A stretch of 64,000 nucleotides of DNA from Streptomyces amritsarensis (GCF_001953875.1 NZ_MQUR01000007.1:49871-113870); one strand, 5' to 3'; positions 9,172 to 18,665 are shown, counted from the first letter of the stretch. Program-made: numbers and translations. The notes: generated by a model from the sequence alone, not told the origin.

Positions 9172-10095
9172 ATGGGACGTTATGTGATCCGGCGGCTGCT
9201 CCAGATGATCCCGGTGTTCATCGGCAGCACGTTCCTGATCTTCTTCATGGTGTACGCGCTCGGTGACCCGGTCGCGGCCCTCTTCGGCGACAAGGCCCCC
9301 GACCCCGCCACCGCCGCCCGCATCCGCAAGGACCTCTACCTCGACCAACCCCTGTGGAAGCAGTACCTCCACTACATGGGCGCGATCTTCCAGGGCGACT
9401 TCGGCACCGCCTTCAACGGACAGTCCGTCACCGAGCTGATGGCCGGCGCCTTCCCCGTCACCCTGCGCCTGACCCTGGTCGCGATCTTCTTCGAGATCGT
9501 CATCGGCATCACCCTCGGCGTGATCAGCGGCCTGCGCCGCGGCCGGACCGTCGACACCTCCGTGCTCGTGCTCACCCTCGTGGTCATCTCGGTGCCCACC
9601 TTCGTGACGGGCTACCTCCTGCAATACCTCTTCGGCGTCAAATGGGGCTGGGTGCGGCCCACCGTCTCCCCGGACGCCCCGCTGAACGAGCTGATCCTGC
9701 CCGGCATCGTCCTCGCGCTGGTCTCCCTCGCGTACGTCACGCGCCTGTCGCGCACCTCCATCGCCGAGAACGTCAAGGCCGACTACGTCCGCACCGCCAC
9801 CGCCAAGGGCCTGCCGCGCAGCCGCGTCGTCACCCGCCACCTGCTGCGCAACTCGCTGATCCCGGTGGTCACCTTCATCGGGACCGACATCGGCGCCCTG
9901 ATGGGCGGCGCCATCGTCACCGAGCGGATCTTCAACATCCACGGCGTCGGCTACCAGCTCTACCAGGGCATCCTGCGCAACAACTCGCCCACGGTCGTCG
10001 GCTTCGTGACCATCCTCGTCATCGTCTTCCTGCTGGCGAACCTGCTCGTCGACCTGCTCTACGCGGTCCTGGACCCGAGGATCCGTTATGCCTGA
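9172..10095 (+). CDS. Oligopeptide ABC transporter permease, DppB/OppB type (second operon)
   Basis: A permease of 307 residues if started at 9172, where MGRYVIRRLLQM aligns with the first-operon paralogue; an ATG four codons upstream (9160) is an alternative. It has six predicted membrane helices, a large periplasm-side domain after helix 1, and a BPD_transp_1 region with the EAA loop AKGLPRSRVV..HLLRN. The end overlaps the next gene by eight bases (ATGCCTGA), so the two permeases are translationally coupled. Confidence 0.92.
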   Translation: MGRYVIRRLLQMIPVFIGSTFLIFFMVYALGDPVAALFGDKAPDPATAARIRKDLYLDQPLWKQYLHYMGAIFQGDFGTAFNGQSVTELMAGAFPVTLRLTLVAIFFEIVIGITLGVISGLRRGRTVDTSVLVLTLVVISVPTFVTGYLLQYLFGVKWGWVRPTVSPDAPLNELILPGIVLALVSLAYVTRLSRTSIAENVKADYVRTATAKGLPRSRVVTRHLLRNSLIPVVTFIGTDIGALMGGAIVTERIFNIHGVGYQLYQGILRNNSPTVVGFVTILVIVFLLANLLVDLLYAVLDPRIRYA

Positions 10096-11107
10096 TCCCG
10101 AGCGCCCCGAACCCGCCGGCTACGACCCGGTCGGGCCCCGCCCGAAGGAGGCGGTCTCACCCACGGGCCAAGGGGGACCCATGGATCTCGCGCTGGACGA
10201 GGCCGAGAGCGTCGAAGGCATCGAGAAGACCGCCGGACCGGGCGCCGGCGGCCCCCGCGAGCGGCCCCGCTCCCTGTGGTCCGACGCCTGGCACCAACTG
10301 CGCCGCAACCCCGTCTTCGTCATCTCCGCAGCTCTCATCCTCTTCCTCGTCGTCATCTCGATCTGGCCGCAGCTCATCGCGAGCGGCGACCCCCTGCAGT
10401 GCGACCTCGCCAAGTCCCAGCAGGGCTCCGCCCCCGGCCACCCCTTCGGCTACGACACCCAGGGCTGCGACGTCTACACCCGCACCGTCTACGGAGCCCG
10501 CGCCTCCATCACCGTCGGCGTCTGCGCCACCCTCGGCGCCGCCCTGCTCGGCTCCGCCCTCGGCGGCCTCGCCGGCTTCTTCGGCGGCTGGGGGGACTCC
10601 CTGCTCTCCCGGGTCGCCGACATCTTCTTCGGCATCCCCGTCGTGCTCGGCGGCCTGGTGTTCCTCTCGGTCGTCACCAGCACCACCGTCTGGCCCGTCG
10701 TCGGATTCATCGTGCTCCTGGGCTGGCCGCAGATCGCCCGCATCGCCCGCGGCTCGGTGATCACCGCCAAGCAGAACGACTACGTCCAAGCGGCCCGGGC
10801 CCTGGGCGCCGGCAACGCCCGGATGCTGCTGCGGCACGTGGCGCCCAACGCCGTCGCGCCCGTCATCGTCGTCGCCACGATCGCGCTCGGCACGTACATC
10901 GCCCTGGAGGCGACCTTGTCCTTCCTCGGCGTCGGCCTGCGCCCGCCCACCGTCTCCTGGGGCATCGACATCTCCAACGCGGCCTCGCAGATCCGCAACG
11001 CCCCGCACATGCTGCTGTGGCCCGCGGGCGCGCTGAGCATCACGGTGCTCGCCTTCATCATGCTCGGCGACGCGGTGCGCGACGCCCTCGACCCCAAGCT
11101 GCGCTGA
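10088..11107 (+). CDS. Oligopeptide ABC transporter permease, DppC/OppC type (second operon)
   Basis: A 339-residue permease with a long charged and Pro-rich cytoplasmic N-terminus (about 75 residues), then helix 1 and a loop bearing a Cys pair around 115-125 where most DppC proteins have the HxxGTDxxGRD motif; here it reads HPFGYDTQGCDVYTR. The BPD_transp_1 domain follows with EAA loop ARALGAGNARMLL. An in-frame ATG at 10181 with AAGGGGGA upstream could give a shorter protein, but the overlap with the previous stop favours 10088. Confidence 0.9.
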   Translation: MPDPERPEPAGYDPVGPRPKEAVSPTGQGGPMDLALDEAESVEGIEKTAGPGAGGPRERPRSLWSDAWHQLRRNPVFVISAALILFLVVISIWPQLIASGDPLQCDLAKSQQGSAPGHPFGYDTQGCDVYTRTVYGARASITVGVCATLGAALLGSALGGLAGFFGGWGDSLLSRVADIFFGIPVVLGGLVFLSVVTSTTVWPVVGFIVLLGWPQIARIARGSVITAKQNDYVQAARALGAGNARMLLRHVAPNAVAPVIVVATIALGTYIALEATLSFLGVGLRPPTVSWGIDISNAASQIRNAPHMLLWPAGALSITVLAFIMLGDAVRDALDPKLR

Positions 11108-11119
11108 GGAGCCCCGCAC

Positions 11120-12103
11120 ATGCTGCTCGAGGTCCGAGACCTGCACGTGGAATTCAAGACGCGCGACGGAGTCGCGAAGGCGGTCAACGGGGTCGCCTAC
11201 GCGGTGGACGCGGGCGAGACGCTGGCCGTGCTCGGCGAGTCCGGCTCCGGCAAGTCCGTGACCGCCCAGGCCGTGATGGGGATCCTGGACGTGCCGCCGG
11301 GCCGGATCGCCGGCGGCGAGATCCTCTTCAAGGGCCGCGACCTGCTGAAGATGAAGGAGGACGAGCGGCGCCGGATCCGCGGCGCCGAGATGGCGATGAT
11401 CTTCCAGGACGCGCTGTCCTCCCTCAACCCGGTGCTGACCGTCGGCAAACAGCTCGGCGAGATGTACGAGGTCCACCGCGGGATGTCCCGCAAGGACGCC
11501 CGGGCCAAGGCCGTCGAGCTGATGGACCGGGTGAGGATCCCCGCGGCGAAACAGCGCGTGGGGGACTACCCGCACCAGTTCTCCGGCGGCATGCGCCAGC
11601 GCATCATGATCGCCATGGCGCTGGCCCTGGAGCCCTCGCTGATCATCGCCGACGAGCCGACGACGGCCCTGGACGTCACCGTCCAGGCGCAGGTGATGGA
11701 CCTGCTCGCCGAGCTCCAGCGGGAGTTCAACATGGGCCTCATCCTGATCACCCACGACCTCGGCGTGGTCGCCGACGTCGCAGACAAGATCGCGGTCATG
11801 TACGCGGGCCGGATCGTCGAGGCGGCCCCCGTCCACGAGATCTACAAGGCGCCCGCGCACCCGTACACGCGCGGCCTGCTCGACTCCATCCCGCGCCTGG
11901 ACCAGAAGGGCCAGGAGCTCTACGCCATCAAGGGCCTGCCCCCCAACCTGCTCCGCATCCCGCCCGGCTGCGCCTTCAACCCGCGCTGCCCGATGGCGCG
12001 GGAGGTGTGCCGCAGCGACGTCCCGCCGCTGTACCCGGTGACCGAGTCGCCCGTCGCGCGGGCCAGCGCCTGCCACTTCTGGAAGGAGTGCCTCCATGGC
12101 TGA
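11120..12103 (+). CDS. Oligopeptide ABC transporter ATPase, DppD/OppD type (second operon)
   Basis: A 327-residue ATPase. Walker A GESGSGKS is at 39-46, followed by a [12 protein letters not shown]-loop, FSGGMRQR signature, [12 protein letters not shown]alker B and [11 protein letters not shown]-loop. The C-terminal oligo_HPY segment contains [14 protein letters not shown]. The GAGGAG ribosome site overlaps the stop codon of the preceding permease. The protein is very close to the 4166 product over its whole length, so the two operons arose by duplication and the ATPases may be partly interchangeable. Confidence 0.92.
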   Translation: MLLEVRDLHVEFKTRDGVAKAVNGVAYAVDAGETLAVLGESGSGKSVTAQAVMGILDVPPGRIAGGEILFKGRDLLKMKEDERRRIRGAEMAMIFQDALSSLNPVLTVGKQLGEMYEVHRGMSRKDARAKAVELMDRVRIPAAKQRVGDYPHQFSGGMRQRIMIAMALALEPSLIIADEPTTALDVTVQAQVMDLLAELQREFNMGLILITHDLGVVADVADKIAVMYAGRIVEAAPVHEIYKAPAHPYTRGLLDSIPRLDQKGQELYAIKGLPPNLLRIPPGCAFNPRCPMAREVCRSDVPPLYPVTESPVARASACHFWKECLHG

Positions 12104-13160
12104 GCCCCTTCTTGAGGTGAAGGACCTGGTCAAGCACTACCCGCTGACCCAGGGCATCCTCTTCAGGAAGCAGGTCGGCGCGGTCAAGGCCGTCGACGGG
12201 GTCTCCTTCGGCCTGCACGCCGGGGAGACCCTGGGCATCGTGGGGGAGTCCGGCTGCGGCAAGTCCACCGTCGCCAGGATGCTGGTCAACCTGGAACGGC
12301 CGACCGCCGGTTCGATCGCGTACAAGGGCGAGGACATCAGCCGGCTGTCCGGGCGGGCGCTGAAGGCCGTCCGCCGCAACATCCAAATGGTGTTCCAGGA
12401 CCCGTACACCTCGCTGAACCCGCGCATGACGGTCGGCGACATCATCGGAGAGCCGTACGAGATCCATCCCGAGGTGGCCCCGAAGGGCGACCGGCGCCGC
12501 AGGGTCCAGGAGCTCCTGGACGTGGTGGGCCTGAACCCGGAGTACATCAACCGCTACCCGCACCAGTTCTCCGGCGGCCAGCGCCAGCGCATCGGCATCG
12601 CCCGCGGCCTGGCCCTCCAGCCGGAGATCATCGTCGCCGACGAGCCGGTCTCCGCCCTGGACGTCTCCGTCCAGGCGCAGGTCGTCAACCTGCTGGAGAA
12701 GCTCCAGGACGAGTTCGACCTGTCCTACGTCTTCATCGCGCACGACCTGTCGATCGTCCGGCACATCTCCGACCGGGTCGGCGTCATGTACCTCGGCCGG
12801 GTCGTCGAGATCGGCACCGACACCGAGATCTACGAGCACCCGACCCACCCGTACACGCAGGCGCTGCTTTCGGCCGTGCCGGTCCCCGACCCGCAGGCCC
12901 GTGCCCACCGCGAGCGGATCATCCTCTCCGGTGACGTCCCCTCCCCGGCCGATCCGCCCTCGGGCTGCCGCTTCCGCACCCGCTGCTGGAAGGCCCGGGA
13001 CCGCTGCGCGGCCGAGGTTCCGCTGCTGGCGGTTCCCGAGGTGTTCCCCTCCGGCCCGGCGGCGCATCCTTCGGCGTGCCACTTCGCGGCGGAGAAGCGG
13101 GTGGTCCCGCACGTGCCGCCGGAAGGGCCCGGCGGAGGCGCGGAGCAGGACACGGACTGA
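12096..13160 (+). CDS. Oligopeptide ABC transporter ATPase, DppF/OppF type (second operon)
   Basis: A 354-residue ATPase with Walker A GESGCGKS (50-57), [14 protein letters not shown], signature FSGGQRQR and Walker [13 protein letters not shown], plus a Cys-containing oligo_HPY tail. The ATG overlaps the preceding gene by eight bases, the same arrangement as in the first operon. The C-terminal 20 residues, rich in Pro, Glu and Gly, are an extension lacking in the paralogue at 5250. Confidence 0.92.
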   Translation: MAEPLLEVKDLVKHYPLTQGILFRKQVGAVKAVDGVSFGLHAGETLGIVGESGCGKSTVARMLVNLERPTAGSIAYKGEDISRLSGRALKAVRRNIQMVFQDPYTSLNPRMTVGDIIGEPYEIHPEVAPKGDRRRRVQELLDVVGLNPEYINRYPHQFSGGQRQRIGIARGLALQPEIIVADEPVSALDVSVQAQVVNLLEKLQDEFDLSYVFIAHDLSIVRHISDRVGVMYLGRVVEIGTDTEIYEHPTHPYTQALLSAVPVPDPQARAHRERIILSGDVPSPADPPSGCRFRTRCWKARDRCAAEVPLLAVPEVFPSGPAAHPSACHFAAEKRVVPHVPPEGPGGGAEQDTD

Positions 13161-13323
13161 GACGGTTTATCCACAGACCGGCGATTTCCGGCCACCCGTC
13201 ATGTGCCGGCTGCAGGAGCGGCGCGACGGCCCAACACGGTTTACCTGAGGGCAACTTGACCGTTTCTGCCCCGAGATCTGGGGCATGCAGCCTGGGTGCC
13301 GTGCGGCCGTGCGGGTGCCGACA

Positions 13324-13357
13324 GCCGGCCGGGGGGCGCAATCGCTCCCCGGCCGGC
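13324..13357 (+). terminator. Rho-independent-type terminator after second permease operon
   Basis: Arms GCCGGCCGGGG and CCCCGGCCGGC enclose a short GC-paired inner stem and loop and are followed by CTTTCC. It lies 164 bases after the last transporter gene and would also end any short RNA starting near 13260. Confidence 0.75.
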
Positions 13358-13434
13358 CTTTCCGTGACCCCGCACATGCGCGGCATGCGCCCCTCGTGCT
13401 GCCGGATTTCGATCGATGCGCTGGCACGGATAGT

Positions 13435-13440
13435 TATGAT
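13435..13440 (+). promoter_or_regulatory. TATGAT -10 element for the small membrane protein gene
   Basis: The hexamer matches the vegetative -10 consensus at five of six positions and lies 80 bases before the GTG at 13520. No good -35 is seen at 17-18 bases. It lies within an inverted repeat CGGAT..GATCCG (13428-13443) that could bind a regulator. Confidence 0.4.
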
Positions 13441-13519
13441 CCGTAGCGCACGGTGGGTATGACTCTCGCCGAGCACGAATGCGCGTACCGATGTCCGCTC
13501 GACGTGGAGGTGAAACGCC

Positions 13520-13714
13520 GTGGCACTCTCGATCTCTGCCGTGGTGCTGCTGGCGATCATCGTTTTCCTGCTGGTCCGCCGCGCGGGCCTGAAGGCGGGA
13601 CACGCGGTGGTCTGTGTGCTGCTCGGCTTCTACCTGGCGAGTTCCACCATCGCCCCGACCCTCAGTCAGCTCACCTCGAACGTGGCGAGCATGATCAGCG
13701 GCATCAAGTTCTAG
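13520..13714 (+). CDS. Small conserved membrane protein of unknown function
   Basis: A 64-residue protein with two hydrophobic stretches (about 3-19 and 26-45) joined by a basic turn RRAGLKAG, so probably a two-helix membrane protein with a short Ser/Thr-rich tail. The GTG start has a strong GGAGGTGA six bases upstream. I recognise it as a type of small protein conserved between the oligopeptide permease locus and mshB in Streptomyces, but no function can be assigned. It is monocistronic and is followed by a GC-rich hairpin region. Confidence 0.75.
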   Translation: MALSISAVVLLAIIVFLLVRRAGLKAGHAVVCVLLGFYLASSTIAPTLSQLTSNVASMISGIKF

Positions 13715-13731
13715 GGCGCGCCCCGACGTCC

Positions 13732-13776
13732 GCGCCGGGGCCCGCCGGGCAGGGCGGGCGGGCCGGGGCCGGCGCG
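13732..13776 (+). terminator. GC-rich hairpin after the small membrane protein gene
   Basis: GCGCCGG..GGCCCGCC pairs with GGCGGGCGGGCC..CCGGCGC across a short loop. It lies between the small gene and mshB and probably terminates the former, since mshB starts only 24 bases further. Confidence 0.5.
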
Positions 13777-13798
13777 GGGCACCCCCTACGCTAGGCCC

Positions 13799-14695
13799 AT
13801 GAACGGTCTTCCCGCCCGTCGTCTGCTCTTCGTGCACGCGCACCCCGACGACGAGTCGATCAACAACGGCGTCACCATGGCCAAGTACGCGGCCCAGGGC
13901 GCCCACGTCGCGTTGGTGACCTGCACCCTGGGCGAGGAGGGCGAGGTCATCCCGCCCGGCCTCGCCCATCTGGCGGCCGACCGCGACGACGCCCTCGGCG
14001 CCCACCGGATCGGCGAGCTCGCCGCCGCCATGGCCGAACTGGGCGTCCACGACCACCGGTTCCTCGGCGGCCCCGGCCGCTTCCGGGACTCCGGGATGAT
14101 GGGCGCCCCGCAGAACCGCCGCCCGGAGGCCTTCTGGTCCGCCGACGTGGACGAGGCCGCCGCGTACCTCGTGGAGGTGATCCGGGAGCTGCGCCCGCAG
14201 GTGCTCGTCACCTACGACCCGGACGGCGGCTACGGGCACCCCGACCACATCCAGGCCCACCGCGTCGCCATGCGCGCCGCCGAACTGGCCGCGGAGAGCG
14301 CGTACCGGCGCGACCTGGGCGACCCCCACACGATCGGGAAGATCTACTGGAACCGCGTCCCGCTCTCGGTGGTCGAGGAGGGCTTCGCGCGGCTGGCCGC
14401 CGCCGGGGCCGAGGTGTCCTTCCCGGGGCTCGCCTCGCCCGAGGACGTGCCGGGGGTCGTCGACGACGGGCGGATCACCGCCGAGATCGACGCCGACGAG
14501 GCCCTCGTCGCGGCCAAGACCGCCGCGATGCGCGCCCATGCCACCCAGATCGCCGTGGACGGGACCTTCTTCGCCCTCTCCAACGACCTGGCGCAGCCGC
14601 TGTTCGCGCGCGAATACTACGAACTGGTCGAGGGCCGGCCGGGCGCCGCGGCGGGCGAGCGCGAACACGACCTCTTCGCGGGGGTTGAGGCGTGA
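13799..14695 (+). CDS. mshB: N-acetyl-1-D-myo-inositol-2-amino-2-deoxy-alpha-D-glucopyranoside deacetylase (mycothiol biosynthesis)
   Basis: A 298-residue zinc deacetylase of the LmbE/PIG-L family. It removes the acetyl group from GlcNAc-inositol, the second committed step of mycothiol synthesis in the cytoplasm. The hallmark HAHPDDES lies at 13-20, with His15 and Asp18 as expected zinc ligands and Asp17 as the catalytic base; the third ligand is in [10 protein letters not shown] near residue 145. The length fits MshB rather than the related Mca, whose sequence differs around these motifs. The stop codon overlaps the GTG of the next gene (GTGA), so the two genes are translationally coupled. 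Confidence 0.93.
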   Translation: MNGLPARRLLFVHAHPDDESINNGVTMAKYAAQGAHVALVTCTLGEEGEVIPPGLAHLAADRDDALGAHRIGELAAAMAELGVHDHRFLGGPGRFRDSGMMGAPQNRRPEAFWSADVDEAAAYLVEVIRELRPQVLVTYDPDGGYGHPDHIQAHRVAMRAAELAAESAYRRDLGDPHTIGKIYWNRVPLSVVEEGFARLAAAGAEVSFPGLASPEDVPGVVDDGRITAEIDADEALVAAKTAAMRAHATQIAVDGTFFALSNDLAQPLFAREYYELVEGRPGAAAGEREHDLFAGVEA

Positions 14696-15075
14696 CCGGC
14701 ACCCTGACGGCGGGCCGGATCGCCGGCTGCCTGGGCCTGCTGGTGCTGGGCGCCCTGACCGGCGTGGCCGGCTGGCTCGTCGTGGACCTGTGGTTCCCCG
14801 GCGGGCTGCTGCTCGCGCTGCTGGCCCTCTTCGGCCTGTTCCTCGGCGGCCGGATCGCCCTCGGGACCGCCCTCGGGGTGGGCGGCGGCGCCGTCGGCTG
14901 GTTCCTCGCCTACGTGATGCTCGGTGTCCCGCGCCCCGAGGGGGACTTCCTCCTCAGTTCGTCCGGAATCGGCATGTACGCCTACCTTTTGGGTGGAACG
15001 GTGCTGGCTGTGATGTGTGCCACGGTCAGCCTTCCGGCCGATCGGCAGGTTTCGGCCTCCCGGCCCGTCAAGTGA
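14692..15075 (+). CDS. Conserved hypothetical membrane protein coupled to mshB (DUF6113-like)
   Basis: A 127-residue protein with four predicted membrane helices (about 9-30, 34-58, 62-85 and 98-116), Gly-rich and without charged catalytic motifs. It begins at a GTG overlapping the mshB stop. A membrane protein in this position is usual for Streptomyces mshB loci and is annotated there as DUF6113 in my recollection. A link to mycothiol metabolism is suggested only by the coupling. Confidence 0.75.
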   Translation: MTGTLTAGRIAGCLGLLVLGALTGVAGWLVVDLWFPGGLLLALLALFGLFLGGRIALGTALGVGGGAVGWFLAYVMLGVPRPEGDFLLSSSGIGMYAYLLGGTVLAVMCATVSLPADRQVSASRPVK

Positions 15076-15279
15076 CGTGGTGTCGGACCTCGTAGGGAGT
15101 CCGGCCCCGGTGGCGGGCCGGGGCTCTCGGGGCGCTTCAGGGGGGTTTGGCGGGTCCCGTGAGGAACCCCTGATCCGCCGCAGTCAGTTGCGCGCGGGCG
15201 GCGGCCAGTATGGTGGACGGGCCGCCGAGCTGCCCGCGCACGGTATGACGGGCGGCGGAGCCAACCGGGAGAACCTGCC

Positions 15280-17280
15280 TTGAGTCGTGAAACCGACAGT
15301 TCGTCCTCCGGGCCCAAGGGGCACGGTGGAGCCGCTTACCCCTCGGGTACGCCGCCGTACGGAACCGGCCAGTACCCGTCCACGACTGTGCCACCCGGGC
15401 CTGGCGCGGCGACCGCCCCGGAGGAGAACCCTGTGACCTCGAATCCGTCCACGCCCGAATCCGACGGGCCCAAGACCGAGACGACCCTGACGACCCGGAT
15501 CCGGATCAACATCCCCGGTTCGCGGCCGATCCCGCCGGTCGTCGTGCGCAAGTCGATGGGCACCAACTCCGGCACGTCCGGCGGAGGGTCCCAGACCCCG
15601 CCGGAGCCGGAGCAGGGACCCGCGCAGCAGGACAGGGTCCCGCTCGCGCAGCGTCCGGGGCCCCGGCCGACCCGTGTCGAGGCCGCGCCCGAGCCGGACC
15701 CGGCCCCGGCGCAGGCCGAGGAGCCGGCCGCCAGCAACTGGTTCGCGCCCCGCAAGCCGCCCGCCCCCGCTCCCGCGCCCGCGGCGCCCGCCGCCGCGCA
15801 GATGCCGCAGGCCGCCCCGGCGCCGCCGCTCGCCAAGCGGGTGCCCGGTGCGACGCCGACCCCGCCGCCCGTGCCGGGCGCCGGCTTCGCGCCCCCGCAG
15901 AACTTCCAGGCCCCGCCGGAGCCGGACGCCGCGTACGCGCCGCCGCGCACCGCGCCGCCCGTCGCCGACTACGGCACCGGCTACGCCCAGCCGCAGGCTC
16001 CCCTCCCGGCGGCCCCGATGCCCGGCGGCCCCGGCGTCGGAGCGACCCAGGGCTTCCCGGCGTACGGCACCGGCCACGGCGACGGCGGCCCGTCCACCGA
16101 GGCGTTCCCCGTCTACGACAGCCACTCCGGCGGGCCCGCCGGCCCCACGACGGGCGGCCCCGGCTTCGGCTCCGGCCCCGCCGCCGGCGGCCCGGCCGCC
16201 GCGGACGCCGCCGGCTGGCCCGGCCCCGATCTGGACGGCCCGCTGCCCACGCCCGTACCGGCGCCCGCGCCGGCCGCTCCCCGGGCCACGCCGCCCGCGG
16301 ACAAGAAGGCCGCGGCGAAGCCCGCCGCGAAGCCCGCCAAGAAGGGCCGCTCCAAGCTGGTCCTCGTCGGCGGCGGCATCGTGGCGCTCGTCGGCGTGGC
16401 CTACGGCGCCGGGCTGCTCCTGAACCACTCCGACGTCCCCAAGGGCACCACCGTCCTCGGCGTCGACATCAGCGGCAGCCGCGACGAGGCGGTCTCCAAG
16501 CTCCAGACGGCCTTCGGCACCCGTGCCGGGGCGCCGCTCCAGCTGAGCGTCGGCGGCAAGCCGGTCGAGCTGAAGCCCGACAAGGCCGGCCTGACCCTGG
16601 ACGCCCAGACCACCGTCCGCAACGCGGCCGGCAGCGACTACAACCCCGTCACGGTCATCGGCTCCCTCCTCGGCAACGAGCGGGTGGCCGACGCCGTGAT
16701 GCCCGTCGACGAGGAGAAGCTCCAGGTCGCGCTCCAGGAACTCGCCGGCGCGGCGGGCTCCGTGACCGAGGGCACGATCACGTTCGAAGGCGGCAAGGCC
16801 GTCGCCGTCCCCGGCAAGGCCGGCACGGCGCTGGACGTGGACGGCTCCGTCGACCTCGTCACCAAGGCCTTCCGCGACCAGGTCGGCACCGGCAAGGCGG
16901 CCGTCGTGCAGCTGCCGACCGTGACCAGGGAACCGGTCGTGGGGCAGGCCGAACTCGACCGTGCGATGAAGGAGTTCGCGGAGCCGGCGATGTCCGCCAA
17001 CGCCACCGTCAAGGCCGGTACCAAGTCCATCGCCTTCGGCAAGCTGTCGCTGCCCAAGATCCTCAGCATGCAGGCGGTGGACGGCAGGCTCACGGAGAAG
17101 TTCGACCTGGAGGCGCTCAAGGCGACCTACGGGAACACCTTCGACGGCGTCATGATCACCCGCGGTACCGGGGCCAAGACGGCGGTCACCCCGCAGGACG
17201 TCGCCGGCGCGCTGGGCAAGGCCCTGCGCGGCAAGACCGCGGCCGAGCGGACCGTGGTCATCGACACCGACCCGAGCTGA
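15280..17280 (+). CDS. Proline-rich membrane-anchored protein with VanW/YoaR-type PG_binding_4 domains
   Basis: A 666-residue protein in three parts. Residues 1-350 are disordered and rich in Pro, Ala and Gly; one membrane helix follows at about 358-378; and an extracellular region contains two PG_binding_4-like repeats (VPKGTTVLGVDISG opening the first), as in YoaR/VanW-like wall proteins. This topology suggests a cytoplasmic disordered tail with an outside domain that contacts peptidoglycan. The start is uncertain. TTG at 15280 has GGGAGAA at six bases and a TTGCGC/TATGGT promoter-like pair at 15188-15214, while GTG at 15433 has an excellent GGAGGAG at six bases and would give 615 residues. 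Codon use looks coding from 15280 onward. Confidence 0.82.
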   Translation: MSRETDSSSSGPKGHGGAAYPSGTPPYGTGQYPSTTVPPGPGAATAPEENPVTSNPSTPESDGPKTETTLTTRIRINIPGSRPIPPVVVRKSMGTNSGTSGGGSQTPPEPEQGPAQQDRVPLAQRPGPRPTRVEAAPEPDPAPAQAEEPAASNWFAPRKPPAPAPAPAAPAAAQMPQAAPAPPLAKRVPGATPTPPPVPGAGFAPPQNFQAPPEPDAAYAPPRTAPPVADYGTGYAQPQAPLPAAPMPGGPGVGATQGFPAYGTGHGDGGPSTEAFPVYDSHSGGPAGPTTGGPGFGSGPAAGGPAAADAAGWPGPDLDGPLPTPVPAPAPAAPRATPPADKKAAAKPAAKPAKKGRSKLVLVGGGIVALVGVAYGAGLLLNHSDVPKGTTVLGVDISGSRDEAVSKLQTAFGTRAGAPLQLSVGGKPVELKPDKAGLTLDAQTTVRNAAGSDYNPVTVIGSLLGNERVADAVMPVDEEKLQVALQELAGAAGSVTEGTITFEGGKAVAVPGKAGTALDVDGSVDLVTKAFRDQVGTGKAAVVQLPTVTREPVVGQAELDRAMKEFAEPAMSANATVKAGTKSIAFGKLSLPKILSMQAVDGRLTEKFDLEALKATYGNTFDGVMITRGTGAKTAVTPQDVAGALGKALRGKTAAERTVVIDTDPS

Positions 17281-17870
17281 CACCCGCCAGGAGAACGCCC
17301 GCCCCCACGACGCCGACCGACTCCCCGCCCCGGCGGGGCCCCGGCCCCGGTGGGCGCCCGGCCCCGGTGGGCGCCCGGCCCCGGTGGGCGCCCGGCCCCG
17401 GTGGGCGCCCGGCCCCGGCGGGCGCCCTGCCCCGGTGGGCGCCCTGCCCTGGCTGGACCCTGCCCCGGTGGGACGCTGCTCGCCCGGACGTCCTGCCTCG
17501 GCGGGACCCTGCTCTGGCGGGACCGTGCCCTGGCGGGCGTCCGGCCCCGGTGGGGCCTGGCCCCCTGCCGGGCCCCGGCCCCGATGGGACGTTGCTTGGG
17601 CGGGGCGCCCTGCCCCGTGGGACCCCGCCCCCGCGGGATCCCGCCCCAGTGGAGCCCCGCCCCGGTGGGGCGTTGCCTTGGCGGGACCCTGCCCCTGCGG
17701 AACCTCGCCTCGGCGGGGCCTTGGCCCAGGTCACCTACCCCGGTGGAAGCCGGTCCTGGTGGGGACCCGGCCGGTGGAGGTCGGCTCCGGTGGGCTGCCG
17801 ATCCTGGTGGAGCGGGGGCTCGGCCGGGGCGGGCCGCATGTCTCGCCTCCGCGGCACCGCCGGGCAGCGG
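17281..17870. other. Intergenic spacer between convergent genes, filled with GC-rich repeats
   Basis: This 590-base gap separates the stop codons of the wall protein (+) and the transglutaminase-like gene (-). From 17343 it consists of perfect and then degenerate copies of a roughly 17-base unit. Long open frames run through it in all three forward frames and one reverse frame, but they read the same repeating Pro/Arg/Gly/Trp peptides and are not genes. Confidence 0.8.
17343..17444. repeat. 17-bp tandem repeat array
   Basis: The unit GGCCCCGGTGGGCGCCC occurs four times perfectly (17343-17410) and twice with one change each (17411-17444). Degenerate relatives with the CCCCGGTGGG core continue to about 17735. 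Seventeen is not a multiple of three, so successive copies shift frame. Confidence 0.92.
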
Positions 17871-18665
17871 TCAGTTCAGCAGGGCGCGCGCCGAGACGGC
17901 CTCGGCGCGGATGCGGGCCGCCGCGTCGGCGTCCACCGCCGACACCACCTCGGCGTACGCGTCCAGCTCCGCCGCGCCCTCCCGGAAGGAACCCCGCTCC
18001 ACCAGCAGCCGCGCCCGCTCGTAGCGCAGCGACGCCGGATGCGACGGCAGCAGCAGCGACAGCTCCAGCGCCCACAGGGCCACACCCGACTGCTCCGGGC
18101 GGGTCGAGGCCCATGCCCGGATGTTGGTCAGGATCCGCAGCACGATGTCCAGCGTCCGGGCCGGCGTACGGGGCCCCGACGCCAGCTCCGCCGGTCCGGT
18201 GCCCAGGGAGGCGCCGCCCGCGAACGGGTCGACCACCACCCCCTCCTCGGGGTCGCCGAAGCCCACCACGAAGTGCCCCGGCAGGCCCAGCCCGTACACG
18301 GGCGCGCCCGCCCGCCGGGCGACCTCCAGCCACACCACCGACAGCAGGATCGGCAGGCCGCGCCGTCGCCGCAGCACCTCGTGCAGCAGCGAGGACGACA
18401 GCCGCTCGTAGTCCGCCGGGGTGCCGTGGAACCCGAGGCGCCCGCCCAGCAGTTCCGTCACCGCCGAGGCCCACGCCGCCCCGCTCCGCAGGCCGTACGG
18501 CAGCATCCCGGCCAGCCGGTCCAGCTCGATCTGCGCCCAGTCCATGGCGCGTTCGTCCAGCTCCGGATCGGCCTCCGCCGCCAGCAGCAGGCACATCAGC
18601 GCCAGGTCGGGCCGCTCCGAGCGGGCCTGCTCCGCGAACTGCCGACGCCAGTCCGGCGTGCTCAC
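17871..18665 (-). CDS. Transglutaminase-like/SirB1 family protein with C-terminal TPR-like region
   Basis: A 264-residue protein with the SirB1 N-terminal (transglutaminase-like core 2) fold. Residues about 20-180 contain RRRRGLPILLSVVWLEVARRAG and the GLPGHFVVGF segment with its conserved His. The active-site Cys of true transglutaminases is not evident (Pro-Ile-Leu-Leu-Ser in its place), as in most SirB1 homologues. The C-terminal third is Ala/Leu-rich and resembles tetratricopeptide helices. The GTG start overlaps the stop of the upstream GNAT gene (GTGA), so both are one operon. Function unknown. Confidence 0.8.
   Translation of the reverse strand: MSTPDWRRQFAEQARSERPDLALMCLLLAAEADPELDERAMDWAQIELDRLAGMLPYGLRSGAAWASAVTELLGGRLGFHGTPADYERLSSSLLHEVLRRRRGLPILLSVVWLEVARRAGAPVYGLGLPGHFVVGFGDPEEGVVVDPFAGGASLGTGPAELASGPRTPARTLDIVLRILTNIRAWASTRPEQSGVALWALELSLLLPSHPASLRYERARLLVERGSFREGAAELDAYAEVVSAVDADAAARIRAEAVSARALLN

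Larger units (their letters stand above)
13161..13519 (+). other. Intergenic region with terminator and promoter, no protein gene seen
   Basis: This 359-base gap contains a small inverted repeat (TGCCCC/GGGGCA, near 13268-13286) preceded by TTGACC at 13256-13261, the operon terminator at 13324-13357 and a promoter-like TATGAT at 13435-13440. A short untranslated RNA ending at the terminator is possible but not shown. Confidence 0.5.

Noticed and set aside
15184..17283. 699-codon open frame on the minus strand opposite the wall-protein gene
   Set aside because: It mirrors the Pro/Ala/Gly-rich coding sequence of the plus-strand gene, has no ribosome site and no recognisable domain; high GC makes such antisense frames common.
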